Assembly: GCA_016292785.1 (NCBI GenBank)
Contig: JAEDFL010000005.1
Location: forward strand, 14,867-78,866
Reading direction: 5' to 3'
DNA: 64,000 bases
Source: Clostridiaceae bacterium
GTDB taxonomy: Bacteria > Bacillota > Clostridia > Oscillospirales > Acutalibacteraceae
Below the pieces are notes generated by a model that was not told the DNA's origin, ran no database searches, and worked only from the letters and a program-made list of their open reading frames with translations. The position numbers were made by a program, and so were the translations under genes. The number at the start of each line of letters is the position of its first letter. The stretch's first letter is position 1. This document shows, one piece after another, positions 26,296-35,048 of the stretch.

Positions 26296-26843
26296 CGGCT
26301 CTCCTCCTCGCTGATACGGTAGACGGTTATGCCGATCTTGCCGTACTTATAATCACGGTAAACGGAGAAATGTCCGACCGTCTGCGGCATCTCCTCGCCG
26401 TAGGGATGCTCGCAGATTATCACTCCGCCGTCGTTGACATTCTGCACGGCATAGGGCAGAGTGTTCTGCAAAATTCCCTTTGAATACGGGGGATCCATAA
26501 AAATTATATCAAATTTTTTTCTGTTTGATTTGAGGAAAGCGACCGCCTCGGTTCGGATAACCTCCGACTGCCTGTCCAGCTTGGTTGAGATAAGATTTTT
26601 CTTCACCGTATCAACGGACTCTGCGCTCATATCGGTAAAGGTTGCAAAAGCCGCACCCCTGCTGAGCGCCTCAATTCCGAGCTGTCCGGAGCCTGCGAAA
26701 AGATCAAGCACACGCCTGCCCTCTATTTCAAACTGAATAATGCTGAAAATAGCTTCTTTAACTCTGTCGGTTGTCGGGCGAACATCGTCACCCTCAAGAG
26801 TTTTGAGAACCCGTCCTCTTGCTGTTCCCGTAATTACACGCAC
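26292..26843 (-). CDS. rsmD: 16S rRNA (guanine-966-N2)-methyltransferase
   Basis: A 183-residue class I methyltransferase that modifies G966 of 16S rRNA. It begins VITGTARGRVLKTLEGDDVRPTTDRVKEAIFSII, a hallmark of RsmD, followed by the SAM site LDLFAGSGQLGIEALSRGA and the catalytic DPPY (FMDPPYSKG). GTG 26843 follows AAGGGAG. It overlaps coaD by four bases. An extended -10 (TGATATAAT, minus strand) lies upstream between it and uvrC. Confidence 0.95.
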   Translation of the reverse strand: MRVITGTARGRVLKTLEGDDVRPTTDRVKEAIFSIIQFEIEGRRVLDLFAGSGQLGIEALSRGAAFATFTDMSAESVDTVKKNLISTKLDRQSEVIRTEAVAFLKSNRKKFDIIFMDPPYSKGILQNTLPYAVQNVNDGGVIICEHPYGEEMPQTVGHFSVYRDYKYGKIGITVYRISEEESR

Positions 26844-26899
26844 GGCACAAGCTCCCTTCTAAAATAATCATTTATATTCATCTTATATTATCACATTTT

Positions 26900-28738
26900 T
26901 TACCTTGTGTTGTCAACATTTTTTCTGAAATAATCGTAAACTTTTTGCGCAGTAGCTCTGTTTATTCCCTCCGCTCGGCACAGTTCGTCAATTTCCGCAT
27001 TTTTAACCGCCGTCAAGGTCTTGAAATGCTTCAAAAGTGCCTTGGCTTTTTTCTCGCCTATTCCGTCAATCTTTGTGAGCGTTCCGCCGAGAGATGAATT
27101 TTTATGCTTCGCACGGTGGTAAGCGATTGCAAAACGGTGAACCTCCTCCTGTATCGAGGAAACGAGGGTGAATGCCTGCCGTTTGGAATTGATTGCAATT
27201 TCACCGCCGTCCGAGGCTATCGCCCTTGTGCGGTGCTTGTTATCCTTAACCATACCGTAGACGGGAATGTCGTAGCCGAAAGCCCTTACTATCGGCAAAA
27301 CGGCATTGACCTGCCCCTGACCGCCGTCAAGGAGAATAAGATCGGGCAAAAGTCCGAAGCCTTCGCCGCTGTCCTTTTCCTCCTCGTACCTGTTCAGACG
27401 GCGTGAGATGACCTCCGCCATAGAGCCGTAATCGTCCTGACCGTCAAAGCCCTTTATCGCAAATCTGCGGTAGGATTTTTTGTAGGGCATACCGTTTTTG
27501 AAAACGACCATACCTGCAACGTTATCGCTTCCTGCCGTGTGTGAAATATCGTAGGATTCAATAATAACGGGCGGCTTAGGCAAATTCAACAGCCTTGCAA
27601 GCTCGTCCAGAGCCGCCGTAGCCTTTGCGTTCCTGCCCATGCTCAAAGCGAGCTTCTGAGCCGCATTGTTCATACACATCGTCATTATCTCGACCTGACG
27701 TCCTCGCTGAGGAATATTCATTTCAACCTTTCTGTGTGCGTTTTCGCTCAGCCATTGCACAAGCAAATCTCTGTCCGCAACCTCACCGTCAACGGTGATA
27801 TAGGGCGGAATATGCCTGCCCATGGAATAAAAACGGGTTATAAGCTCACGCCTTGCTTCGGGCAGGGTGTCGATCTCGCTGAAAAGAAACCACTCGTTGT
27901 CCCTGAGCCTGCCGTCGTAAAACCTCAGAACGGAAAGGCAGTATTTTTCGTCCGACTGTGCGATTGCAAAAACATCCTGTTCCCTGACATCGGAGCCGAC
28001 AACCTTCTGCTTTTCGTTTATCTTTTTTATGGAGTTAATCCTGTCCCTCAGCTTCGCCGCACGTTCAAAATCAAGCCGTTCGGCGGCCGTCTCCATTTCC
28101 TCGGTCAGATCCTTAATAATTTTTGCGCTGTCGCCCTGCAAAAACTCGATTGCCGAATTGACAGCCTCGTTATAGTCCTCACAGCTTATCTTGCCCGCAC
28201 ACGGAGCGGAGCACTGCTTGATGAAATAATTAAGGCACGGTCTGCCCTTGCCGATCTCTTTCGGAAAGCTCTTTCCGCATTGAGGGAGCATAAAGATTTT
28301 CTGCGCCTCGTCAACGGAATTTGACACGCTGAATGAGCTTGTGTAAGGGCCGATATACCTTGCGCCGTCGTCCGCCTTTTGCAAGACTGCGCTGATCTTC
28401 GGCCACGGTCCCTCGCTGACTCTGATATAGCTGTAACCCTTGTCGTCCTTTAAAAGAATATTGTATTTCGGTGAATACTGCTTGATGAGCGAACACTCAA
28501 GGACGAGGGCTTCAAACTCGCTGTCACAGAGAATATAATCAAAATCAAACACGTTTTCAACCATTTTTCTGACCTTGACAGAATGGTTATTCTGTGAGCC
28601 GAAATACTGGCTGACACGGTTTTTGAGCTTCTTCGCCTTTCCGACATAGATTATCTCGCCCTTTGTGTTCTTCATCAGATACACACCGGGCGTAAGCGGC
28701 AGGGACATCGCCTTTTTTCTCAGCTCGTGAACGTCCAC
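26900..28738 (-). CDS. uvrC: UvrABC excinuclease subunit C
   Basis: A 612-residue nucleotide excision repair nuclease. Order seen: GIY-YIG domain (LPLTPGVYLMKNTKGEIIYVGKAKKLKNRVSQYF), UvrB-interacting UVR region (EMETAAERLDFERAAKLRDRI), RNase H-like nuclease (IIESYDISHTAG, DLILLDGGQGQVNAV) and C-terminal helix-hairpin-helix (LTKIDGIGEKKAKALLKHF). I chose GTG 28738, preceded by GAGGTGA. A terminator for the upstream HPr-like gene lies just before it. I see no LexA box here. Confidence 0.95.
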   Translation of the reverse strand: MDVHELRKKAMSLPLTPGVYLMKNTKGEIIYVGKAKKLKNRVSQYFGSQNNHSVKVRKMVENVFDFDYILCDSEFEALVLECSLIKQYSPKYNILLKDDKGYSYIRVSEGPWPKISAVLQKADDGARYIGPYTSSFSVSNSVDEAQKIFMLPQCGKSFPKEIGKGRPCLNYFIKQCSAPCAGKISCEDYNEAVNSAIEFLQGDSAKIIKDLTEEMETAAERLDFERAAKLRDRINSIKKINEKQKVVGSDVREQDVFAIAQSDEKYCLSVLRFYDGRLRDNEWFLFSEIDTLPEARRELITRFYSMGRHIPPYITVDGEVADRDLLVQWLSENAHRKVEMNIPQRGRQVEIMTMCMNNAAQKLALSMGRNAKATAALDELARLLNLPKPPVIIESYDISHTAGSDNVAGMVVFKNGMPYKKSYRRFAIKGFDGQDDYGSMAEVISRRLNRYEEEKDSGEGFGLLPDLILLDGGQGQVNAVLPIVRAFGYDIPVYGMVKDNKHRTRAIASDGGEIAINSKRQAFTLVSSIQEEVHRFAIAYHRAKHKNSSLGGTLTKIDGIGEKKAKALLKHFKTLTAVKNAEIDELCRAEGINRATAQKVYDYFRKNVDNTR

Positions 28739-28764
28739 GGTATTCACCTCGCTTTCCGTGAATT

Positions 28765-28797
28765 TAAAAAACTGCCGCATTATTCAAATGCGGCAGT
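28765..28797 (-). terminator. terminator after the HPr-like gene
   Basis: On the minus strand ACTGCCGCATT (28797-28787) pairs with AATGCGGCAGT (28781-28771), followed by six T (28770-28765). It lies 15 bases past the HPr-like stop and just upstream of uvrC. Confidence 0.85.
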
Positions 28798-28811
28798 CGT
28801 TTCATTTTGTG

Positions 28812-29075
28812 TTATACTGCGAAGCCTGAATTTACAAGCTTTACAAGCTCGTCAACAGCCTGTTCCTCGTCGGGACCCGCAGCGATGACCTTGATTGTTG
28901 TACCGCCGTCAATGCCGAGAGAGAGAACGCCGAGTAAGCTTTTTGCATTTACTCGTCTTTCTTCCTTTTCGATCCAGATAGAGGACTTGAAGCAATTTGC
29001 TTTCTGAATAAAAAATGTTGCAGGACGGGCGCTGAGACCTACCTGATTCTGAACTGTAACGTCTTTCTCACACAT
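28812..29075 (-). CDS. HPr-family protein with Ser in place of the catalytic His15 (Crh-like)
   Basis: An 87-residue HPr-fold protein. HPr carries phosphate on His15 of GLHARP; here the motif is GLSARPAT and residue 15 is Ser (AGC, complement of 29031-29033). The regulatory Ser46 is kept in NAKSLLGVLSLG. It therefore should not carry PTS phosphate but could be phosphorylated by HPr kinase, as in Bacillus Crh, where residue 15 is Gln. It is monocistronic, with a promoter (TTGACG-N16-TATAAT) and a terminator. I infer a role in catabolite control; a CcpA partner is not in the window. Confidence 0.85.
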   Translation of the reverse strand: MCEKDVTVQNQVGLSARPATFFIQKANCFKSSIWIEKEERRVNAKSLLGVLSLGIDGGTTIKVIAAGPDEEQAVDELVKLVNSGFAV

Positions 29076-29138
29076 AACCGATATCTCCTAATTAAAAAGT
29101 TAAATGCCTATTTGTATTCAGACTTTTATACAACAGTT

Positions 29139-29166
29139 ATTATATCACAAAAGTTATTATCGTCAA
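29139..29166 (-). promoter_or_regulatory. sigma-A promoter for the HPr-like gene
   Basis: Minus strand TTGACG (29166-29161) and TATAAT (29144-29139), 16-base spacer. The upstream half of this intergenic region (29170-29280) holds only a loose GTGCATT/AATGCAC inverted repeat. Confidence 0.6.
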
Positions 29167-29280
29167 CAAATAAAACCCAACTTAAAATTATTTCGGCTTG
29201 TATTCCAAATGTGGCGATTTTGGGAAGTCGCAGTTTGTGCATTTTGTACACAGCTAAATATGCTTTTTAATGCACATTGA

Positions 29281-30021
29281 CTATTTTTTTCTTTCATTAT
29301 CCAAAGATTGGATGAATTTCAAGTCTTTTCTGTCTAATTCGGCTTTTCCCAAAAGATCCGGTCTGCGCTCCCTTGTCCTTTCAAGCGAGCGTTCTCTGCG
29401 CCATTTGGTGATATTTGCGTGATGTCCCGTCAGCAGAACATCGGGGACGGTCTTGCCGTGCCATTCATACGGTCTTGTGTACTGCGGATATTCGAGCAGT
29501 CCGTTGTAGTGGCTCTCCTCCTCGAAGGCTTCGTCACTCGCAAGAACGCCCGGGAGCATCCTCGTTATACTGTCGGCAAGAACAAGCGCAGGCAGCTCGC
29601 CGCCCGTCAGCACATAGTCGCCGATTGAGATTTCCTCATCGACAAGCTCCTCAATGACACGCTCGTCCACACCCTCATAGTGTCCGCATAATATGGCTAT
29701 ATTATCCTTTTTTGCAAGCTCTTTCACCTTTTGCTGATCGAGCTGTTTTCCCTGGGGCGACATATATATCAGGTACGGTCGCTTGCCTATCTTCTTTTCA
29801 AGGTCGCAGAAGCAATCAAATATCGGCTGGCACTGCATAATCATTCCCGTTCCGCCGCCGTAGGTCGTATCGTCCACACGGCGGTGCTTGTCCGTCGAAA
29901 AGTCACGGATATTTACACAGTTGATCTCAACCAATCCGCCCTCTCTCGACCGTCCGATTATGCTCTCGTCAAGCACACGCTCGCACATTTCGGGAAACAG
30001 AGTCATTATGTCAATTCTCAT
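29281..30021 (-). CDS. trmD: tRNA (guanine-37-N1)-methyltransferase
   Basis: A 246-residue SPOUT methyltransferase that makes m1G37 in tRNAs and prevents frameshifting. It begins MRIDIMTLFPEM and carries DDTTYGGGTGMIMQCQPIFD, the knot segment ILCGHYEGVDERVIE, ISIGDYVLTGGELPALVLADS and the C-terminal YTRPYEWHGKTVPDVLLTGHHANITKWRR. It overlaps the end of rimM. The usual upstream genes rpsP and khpA are elsewhere in the window on the other strand, and rplS is not adjacent. Confidence 0.95.
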   Translation of the reverse strand: MRIDIMTLFPEMCERVLDESIIGRSREGGLVEINCVNIRDFSTDKHRRVDDTTYGGGTGMIMQCQPIFDCFCDLEKKIGKRPYLIYMSPQGKQLDQQKVKELAKKDNIAILCGHYEGVDERVIEELVDEEISIGDYVLTGGELPALVLADSITRMLPGVLASDEAFEEESHYNGLLEYPQYTRPYEWHGKTVPDVLLTGHHANITKWRRERSLERTRERRPDLLGKAELDRKDLKFIQSLDNERKK

Positions 30022-30532
30022 CGTCAAAAATACCTTTCATAGGTCTTATCAGCACCCTGTTTTTTTCAACATCCGTGTCGATTACAAAGCTCGGCACGGC
30101 AGGAATGAGATATTCCTTGCCTCCGTCGCTCTTAATGTGCCAGACGTCGTTTGCGCCCGTTTCGCTGACATTGGAAATTTTACCGTAGTATTTTTCTCCG
30201 TCGTCGGCGTCAAAAACCTCACAGCCGATCAGCTCCTCGATGAAATAAACTCCGTCTTTGAGCTTTGCGTCCGCACGGCGCATATAAAGCTTTCTGTTTC
30301 TCATTGCCGAAGCGGCTTCAACCGTTTCAACTCCCTCAAGCTTCATCAGCACTATGTTTCCGTGAGGACGTGCGGATATGACCTTTACGGCGTTTTTTCC
30401 CTCCGAATCATAATACAGCGTTTTAAACTGTTTGAGAAATTCGGGAGAATCCGCCCACGGATTGACTCGCATTTCGCCCCGCACTCCGTGAGTGCCGACG
30501 ATCTGTCCGACCGCAAGATAATCTTTTATCAT
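30011..30532 (-). CDS. rimM: ribosome maturation factor RimM
   Basis: A 173-residue 16S rRNA processing factor that acts on the 30S head. The N-terminus LAVGQIVGTHGVRGEMRVNPWADSPE and the PRC-barrel part DGVYFIEELIGCEVFDADDGEKYYGKISNV and EYLIPAVPSFVIDTDVEKNRVLIRPMKGIFD are typical. It overlaps trmD at its 3' end and starts only 4 bases after the alpha-galactosidase stop codon, so all three are probably on one transcript. Confidence 0.95.
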   Translation of the reverse strand: MIKDYLAVGQIVGTHGVRGEMRVNPWADSPEFLKQFKTLYYDSEGKNAVKVISARPHGNIVLMKLEGVETVEAASAMRNRKLYMRRADAKLKDGVYFIEELIGCEVFDADDGEKYYGKISNVSETGANDVWHIKSDGGKEYLIPAVPSFVIDTDVEKNRVLIRPMKGIFDDEN

Positions 30533-30536
30533 AAAA

Positions 30537-32714
30537 TCACTTCACCTCTGTGAAATATTTTATAAAGCTCATACCTGCATTAAGTCCCCTGTCGGTCAGG
30601 TTCACACCTGCATTCATCAGCAGAGCACCGGAATATATCTCGCCGTTATCATCGTCACGGTAGAGCTTGTCGGGATCAAGACCTTTCATTCTTACAAGCA
30701 GGAAATCATGCGGCGGCTTATTCTTTATAACAACGGTCAGCAAGGCTTCGCTCTTATCCTTGGAAACATTTTCCCACGCACACTTATATTCGTCGTCCGT
30801 CGGTGCGATAATCCTGTAAAGATCGCCGAAATGAATCACATTGTAAAATCTGTGATAATTCTCGACCTGACCTTTCACCTTTGACTTATCCTCATCGCTC
30901 ATACACTTGGGATCAAGCTCATAGCCAAAGGTTCCTGCCATTGCAACGGCGGCCTTTGTTTCAATGCCTGCACGCTTGCTTGCGGAAACGTGAGCGCCCA
31001 TACTCGAAGCAGGATAGCACATTGAAGTGCCGAACTGGATTGTAAGTCTTTCGATAGGATCGGTATTGTCAGAAGCCCATGTCTGCGGCATATAGTAAAG
31101 TATACCCGGATCGAAGCGTCCGCCGCCGCCTGCACAGCTTTCAAAAAGAATGTGCGGAAATGCGCTTGTTATTCTGTCCATCAGCTCATAAGTGCCGAGA
31201 ATAAATCTGTGGAAAAATTCCTTTGAATGGCGTGCGTCAAGAAGCATCGAGGCAGGCTCGACAATGGCTCTGTTGTAGTCCCACTTGAGATAGGCAATAT
31301 TGTTCTTCGACAGAACATCGTACATCTGATCAAAAATGCAGTCACGCACATCCTGCCTTGTCATATCAATAACGTACTGCTGACGTGCGGGAGAAATATC
31401 TCTGCCCTCAACGTGAACGCACCAGTCGGGGTGCTTTCTGTAAAGCTCGGAATCCTCGGAGATCATCTCCGGCTCATACCAGATACCGAACTGAACGCCC
31501 TCGGCATTTACCCTCTCGATAAGCTTGCCGAGACCGCCCTTGAGCTTGTCCTCATTGACAAACCAGTCACCGAGCGAGGAATCGTCTCTGTTGCGGTGAC
31601 CGAACCAGCCGTCGTCCATAACAAGAAGCTCAATGCCCAGCTCCTTTGCCTCCTTGGCATAATTGACGAGGGTTTCCTGATCAAAGTCAAAGCCCGAGCC
31701 TTCCCAGCTGTTTATAAGCAGAGGTCTCTTTTTGTTTTTCCACTCGCCCCTTATAAGATTGTTATTGTAAAGGTCGTGATAAGTGCGGCTCATCTTGCCG
31801 AGTCCCTCGTCGGAATAGACCATAACGACCTCGGGACTTTGGAACTCATCGCCCGGCTCAACAACCCATGTGAAATCAATCGGATTGATGCCCATTACAA
31901 GCCTTGTGCAGTCGTAATAATCGGTTTCAATATCTGCGGAGAAATTGCCGCTGTAAACGAGGTTGAAGCCGTAGGCATTGCCGAAGTCCTCGCCGCCCTT
32001 ATCGTCAACAAGGGCAACAAACGGGTTGTGGTTGTGGCTTGAAGATCCTCTCTTGCTGGCAACGGACTGGATACCGTGGGCAAGGTGTCTTGTAACAACA
32101 CGTCTTTCCCTTGCCCATGAGCCTGAAAGATTTATCATATTGAAATCCATTGACGGAAGATTTACACAGCAGCTTGCGATTTTTTCAATCTCAAAGGTTT
32201 CCTTGCCCGTGTTCTCGACCTTGACGCTCTGAGTGATAACGCTGTATTTTTCAAATGCGGTGTAAAAAATCGTGACCTTTGCGCCCGTAAAAGCGTCAAG
32301 AGTGATAAGCTCCAGAGTCTGAGCCTCGCTGTCGTCATTGCAGTAGGTTGCAGGCAAGCCTTTGAGCTTCGGCTTTCCGTTATATATCTTATGATCAAGA
32401 TAACGGATATCCGTCGTTGTTCTTCCCATCGAATCCTTGATTGAAAGTGCGGCAAGGCGGAAATCTCCCGATCCGTTGCAGGAATACTCCATCGGCTGAA
32501 CATCGAGAGAGAATTTGTAATCATCAACGCTCACGTTGTTGGGCGAAATCGAGGCGAAGTAGCCCCTGAACGGCATAGTCCAAAGATTGTCGTCCGATAT
32601 CCTCTTTCCGTAGTAAAGATGAATCAGAAAACCCTCTCTTATTCCGATTGCGTATGTAGACTCAAGCGTATCGAGCTTGAATATTTTTCTTTGTTCATCA
32701 AAAATAATAGGCAT
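30537..32714 (-). CDS. alpha-galactosidase, GH36
   Basis: A 725-residue retaining alpha-galactosidase for raffinose-type oligosaccharides or galactomannan side chains. The N-terminal beta domain is followed by the TIM barrel with LLVMDDGWFGHRNRDDSSLGDW, AYLKWDYNRAI carrying the nucleophile Asp, and FESCAGGGGRFDPGILYYMPQTWASDNTDPIERL with the acid/base Asp. There is no signal peptide, so it acts inside the cell on imported sugar. The promoter is TTGACC-N17-TAAAAT (minus, 32774-32746). The gene sits directly upstream of rimM-trmD. Confidence 0.93.
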   Translation of the reverse strand: MPIIFDEQRKIFKLDTLESTYAIGIREGFLIHLYYGKRISDDNLWTMPFRGYFASISPNNVSVDDYKFSLDVQPMEYSCNGSGDFRLAALSIKDSMGRTTTDIRYLDHKIYNGKPKLKGLPATYCNDDSEAQTLELITLDAFTGAKVTIFYTAFEKYSVITQSVKVENTGKETFEIEKIASCCVNLPSMDFNMINLSGSWARERRVVTRHLAHGIQSVASKRGSSSHNHNPFVALVDDKGGEDFGNAYGFNLVYSGNFSADIETDYYDCTRLVMGINPIDFTWVVEPGDEFQSPEVVMVYSDEGLGKMSRTYHDLYNNNLIRGEWKNKKRPLLINSWEGSGFDFDQETLVNYAKEAKELGIELLVMDDGWFGHRNRDDSSLGDWFVNEDKLKGGLGKLIERVNAEGVQFGIWYEPEMISEDSELYRKHPDWCVHVEGRDISPARQQYVIDMTRQDVRDCIFDQMYDVLSKNNIAYLKWDYNRAIVEPASMLLDARHSKEFFHRFILGTYELMDRITSAFPHILFESCAGGGGRFDPGILYYMPQTWASDNTDPIERLTIQFGTSMCYPASSMGAHVSASKRAGIETKAAVAMAGTFGYELDPKCMSDEDKSKVKGQVENYHRFYNVIHFGDLYRIIAPTDDEYKCAWENVSKDKSEALLTVVIKNKPPHDFLLVRMKGLDPDKLYRDDDNGEIYSGALLMNAGVNLTDRGLNAGMSFIKYFTEVK

Positions 32715-32745
32715 AGCAAAACCTCACTCATATTTAATATGGCTT

Positions 32746-32774
32746 ATTTTATCATATCGTGTTAGTAAGGTCAA
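32746..32774 (-). promoter_or_regulatory. sigma-A promoter for alpha-galactosidase
   Basis: Minus strand TTGACC (32774-32769) and TAAAAT (32751-32746), spacer 17. It is back-to-back with the radC promoter. I see no clear cre site. Confidence 0.6.
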
Positions 32775-32784
32775 CAATTTGCGA

Positions 32785-32813
32785 TTGACAAATACCTTTT
32801 CTTACTATAAAAT
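32785..32813 (+). promoter_or_regulatory. sigma-A promoter for radC
   Basis: TTGACA 32785-32790 and TAAAAT 32808-32813, spacer 17, followed closely by the GAGGTG ribosome site of radC. Confidence 0.55.
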
Positions 32814-32832
32814 TTTATTGAGGTGTTATGAA

Positions 32833-33528
32833 ATGGAGAAGAAAAACATACACAAGGATCACAGAAAAAGAGTCAAGGAGCAGTATATGAAAAACGGTAT
32901 TGACTCCATGGCTGACCACAACATTCTTGAGCTTCTCCTTTTTTATGGCATACCGTACAAGGATACCAATCCCATAGCCCATGAGCTTATCGAAAAGTAT
33001 CACGACATCAACGGAGTTCTGGACGCTCCCGTCAGGGAGCTTGTCAAGCTTGACGGAATAGGCGAAAACGCCGCCGTGCTGATAAAGCTCGTTCACGATA
33101 TAGCGCACCTCTACCGTGACAATGCGGTGAACAGCAAGGTCAATCTTGCTTCGAGCGAAAGGCTCTACGACTTTGTGAGAATGAAATTCCTCGGAGAAAC
33201 AAGAGAGATTGTTTATATGATCTCCCTTGACGCTCACGGCAGGCTGAAGCACTGCATCAAGGTTGCCGACGGGACACCGACAAGCGTTGTTTCCGATAAC
33301 CGAAGCCTCGTTGAGCTTGCGCTGAGATTTGATGTTACCAATGCGGTAATCGCCCACAATCACCCCAACGGGTTTGCCACGCCGTCGCAGGCGGATATCG
33401 CCGCAACTCAGGCAATAGCGAAGCTTTTTTCAACCGTCAGCATAAATCTTGTCGATCACGTTATCGCCGCCGAGGACGAGATTTTCTCCTTTGCAATGAG
33501 CAAAAAATATTCCTCATTCCTCGGATAA
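32833..33528 (+). CDS. radC: RadC family JAB-domain protein
   Basis: A 231-residue RadC (YicR/Mpr1-type) protein. The N-terminal helix-hairpin-helix part (VRELVKLDGIGENAAVLIKL) is followed by a JAB/MPN metal domain with NAVIAHNHPNG, SQADIAATQAIA and the ending LVDHVIAAEDEIFSFAMSKKY. The biochemical role of RadC is unsettled despite its repair-protein name. ATG 32833 follows TTGAGGTG. The last 15 bases overlap the end of the convergent yqfD gene, so there is no room for a normal terminator between them. Confidence 0.9.
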   Translation: MEKKNIHKDHRKRVKEQYMKNGIDSMADHNILELLLFYGIPYKDTNPIAHELIEKYHDINGVLDAPVRELVKLDGIGENAAVLIKLVHDIAHLYRDNAVNSKVNLASSERLYDFVRMKFLGETREIVYMISLDAHGRLKHCIKVADGTPTSVVSDNRSLVELALRFDVTNAVIAHNHPNGFATPSQADIAATQAIAKLFSTVSINLVDHVIAAEDEIFSFAMSKKYSSFLG

Positions 33529-34686
33529 AGGCTCGGTTTCCTCCGTTTCGAACTCAACCCTCTGACAGATGTTTTCGTAGCAGTCATATTCGCCTGCAAC
33601 CGATCCGTTTTTTATTTCAATGTTTTGTGAGATTATCTGAGCGTGGAGGGTTTCGTGATAGCTTTTAACCGCATAATCGCCGAGCGCCGCAAGCTCGGCT
33701 GTTTTTTTATCAACCTTGATTTTCTCCTCCTCAAAATCGGTGTACTGAGTGTAAAAAATTCCGAACGGCATCTTTATTCCGTGCAGATAAAGCCATGATT
33801 TGTGTCGGTAAACAATGTCCGCCTTTTTCCGCCTTGCAAGAGATATTTCCCTGCCGAGGATATACAGCGAATATATCTTTTTCGTTTTCGGCTTGAGGAC
33901 GGTTATTTCCTCTTTTATCGGAACACTCACATTTATTTTTGTCCTTGCAACGACATAACCGTCCGCATCGGTGAACACGGACATTCCGTTTCTGACCTGA
34001 GTAACACCGCTGACAAGCAGACTGCCCTGCATAACGGTCTGTCCGCTTTTTATCGCCGCCGAGCCTTTATACGGCTCGATGATTTCGACCTGACCGTCCT
34101 TTCGGGCAACAATATTGGAGGTATTTCCGCTCTTTTCCACGCTCGGTCTGTGAAGTGCTTCTCTGACCTTGATCTCGGCAACAGAGCCGTCAATATTGAT
34201 CGAAGCCCACGACAGCTCGCCTATGCTCAGAACGGCGTCGGAATTTATATCGCTTGCGTCGAATTTATTTTTCCTCACGCCTATTCTCAGCCCTGCGTCT
34301 GAGAAAACCTCCTCGATTTCCTCGTCGCTGACTGTCGTGTTGCCCTGAACGCTCACAACCCAAATATGATTTGACATCAGCGAAAGTATCAGTAAAACAG
34401 CGGCAAGACCGACGAAAAGTCCCGTGTGGCTCTCATATTTTTTCAGGATAAACGGTAGTCCGACCTTCCTGTTTATCCTCACCCTCATTCCGCTCCCACG
34501 GGCGGATTTTTTTATTTTTCTGTATCCTGCAACAGTCGTGCAAGCCGTCAGTCCGTCAGGCTTTTTCCGTATTCTCCAGAGCTGGATTTCCTCGGCTGTG
34601 CAAAGATTGATAAATCTTTCCGCAAAACCGCCGCTCGCCGTAAAACAGATGTAACCGAAAATAATATGAAACAGGTTAAAAATCAC
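33514..34686 (-). CDS. yqfD: sporulation protein YqfD
   Basis: A 390-residue membrane-anchored sporulation protein. The N-terminal part (GGFAERFINLCTAEEIQLWRIRK) is followed by one transmembrane segment near residue 95 (TGLFVGLAAVLLILSLMSNHIWVV) and a large extracytoplasmic domain (VQGNTTVSDEEIEEVFSDAGLRIGVRK onward). YqfD is made in the mother cell under sigma-E in Bacillus; its exact job is unknown. GTG 34686 is the start, with GAGGGATT upstream. It follows yqfC by 9 bases, the conserved pair. Confidence 0.92.
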   Translation of the reverse strand: MIFNLFHIIFGYICFTASGGFAERFINLCTAEEIQLWRIRKKPDGLTACTTVAGYRKIKKSARGSGMRVRINRKVGLPFILKKYESHTGLFVGLAAVLLILSLMSNHIWVVSVQGNTTVSDEEIEEVFSDAGLRIGVRKNKFDASDINSDAVLSIGELSWASINIDGSVAEIKVREALHRPSVEKSGNTSNIVARKDGQVEIIEPYKGSAAIKSGQTVMQGSLLVSGVTQVRNGMSVFTDADGYVVARTKINVSVPIKEEITVLKPKTKKIYSLYILGREISLARRKKADIVYRHKSWLYLHGIKMPFGIFYTQYTDFEEEKIKVDKKTAELAALGDYAVKSYHETLHAQIISQNIEIKNGSVAGEYDCYENICQRVEFETEETEPLSEE

Positions 34687-34695
34687 ATCAATCCC

Positions 34696-34989
34696 TCACT
34701 CGCCAAATTCCATTGAAAGTATCGTTCCCTCTATCATAGCCTGCTCAAGCGAAAGGGATTTTATAGTCAGATCACAGCCTGTAAACTTCACGCTGTTTTT
34801 TCCGAGATTAAGCTTGATAACCGTGTCGTCGTATTCCATAACGCTCTTACAGCCGTCCACCATTGCACAGCAGTTTGAAACAATCTCAATATGACTGCAA
34901 TTACGGATTACATCCTCGGGCAAATCGAGCTTTTCACAAATCCTGTGCGCCAGCGGCATATTATACTGTCTTCTATCCCTCTGCTGCAT
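34696..34989 (-). CDS. yqfC: YabP/YqfC family sporulation protein
   Basis: A 97-residue YqfC/YabP family protein. The core PEDVIRNCSHIEIVSNCCAMVDGCKSVMEYDDTVIKLNLGKNSVKFTGCDLTIKSLSLEQAMIEGTI is characteristic. It is co-transcribed with yqfD. ATG 34989 is chosen; an upstream GTG would be possible. It is divergent from ylbJ with about 60 bases between, which must hold both promoters; a sigma-E-like TCATAAAT-N14-CATATATA faces ylbJ. Confidence 0.88.
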   Translation of the reverse strand: MQQRDRRQYNMPLAHRICEKLDLPEDVIRNCSHIEIVSNCCAMVDGCKSVMEYDDTVIKLNLGKNSVKFTGCDLTIKSLSLEQAMIEGTILSMEFGE

Positions 34990-35048
34990 AGTCCTCACCC
35001 TATCATAAATAAAAGTTTTTCCCTCATATATATTTACGGGTGATTTGC

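Noticed and set aside
34999..35048. A firm sigma-E promoter for yqfC
   Set aside because: The minus-strand sequence has no convincing CATACANT-like box at the right distance.
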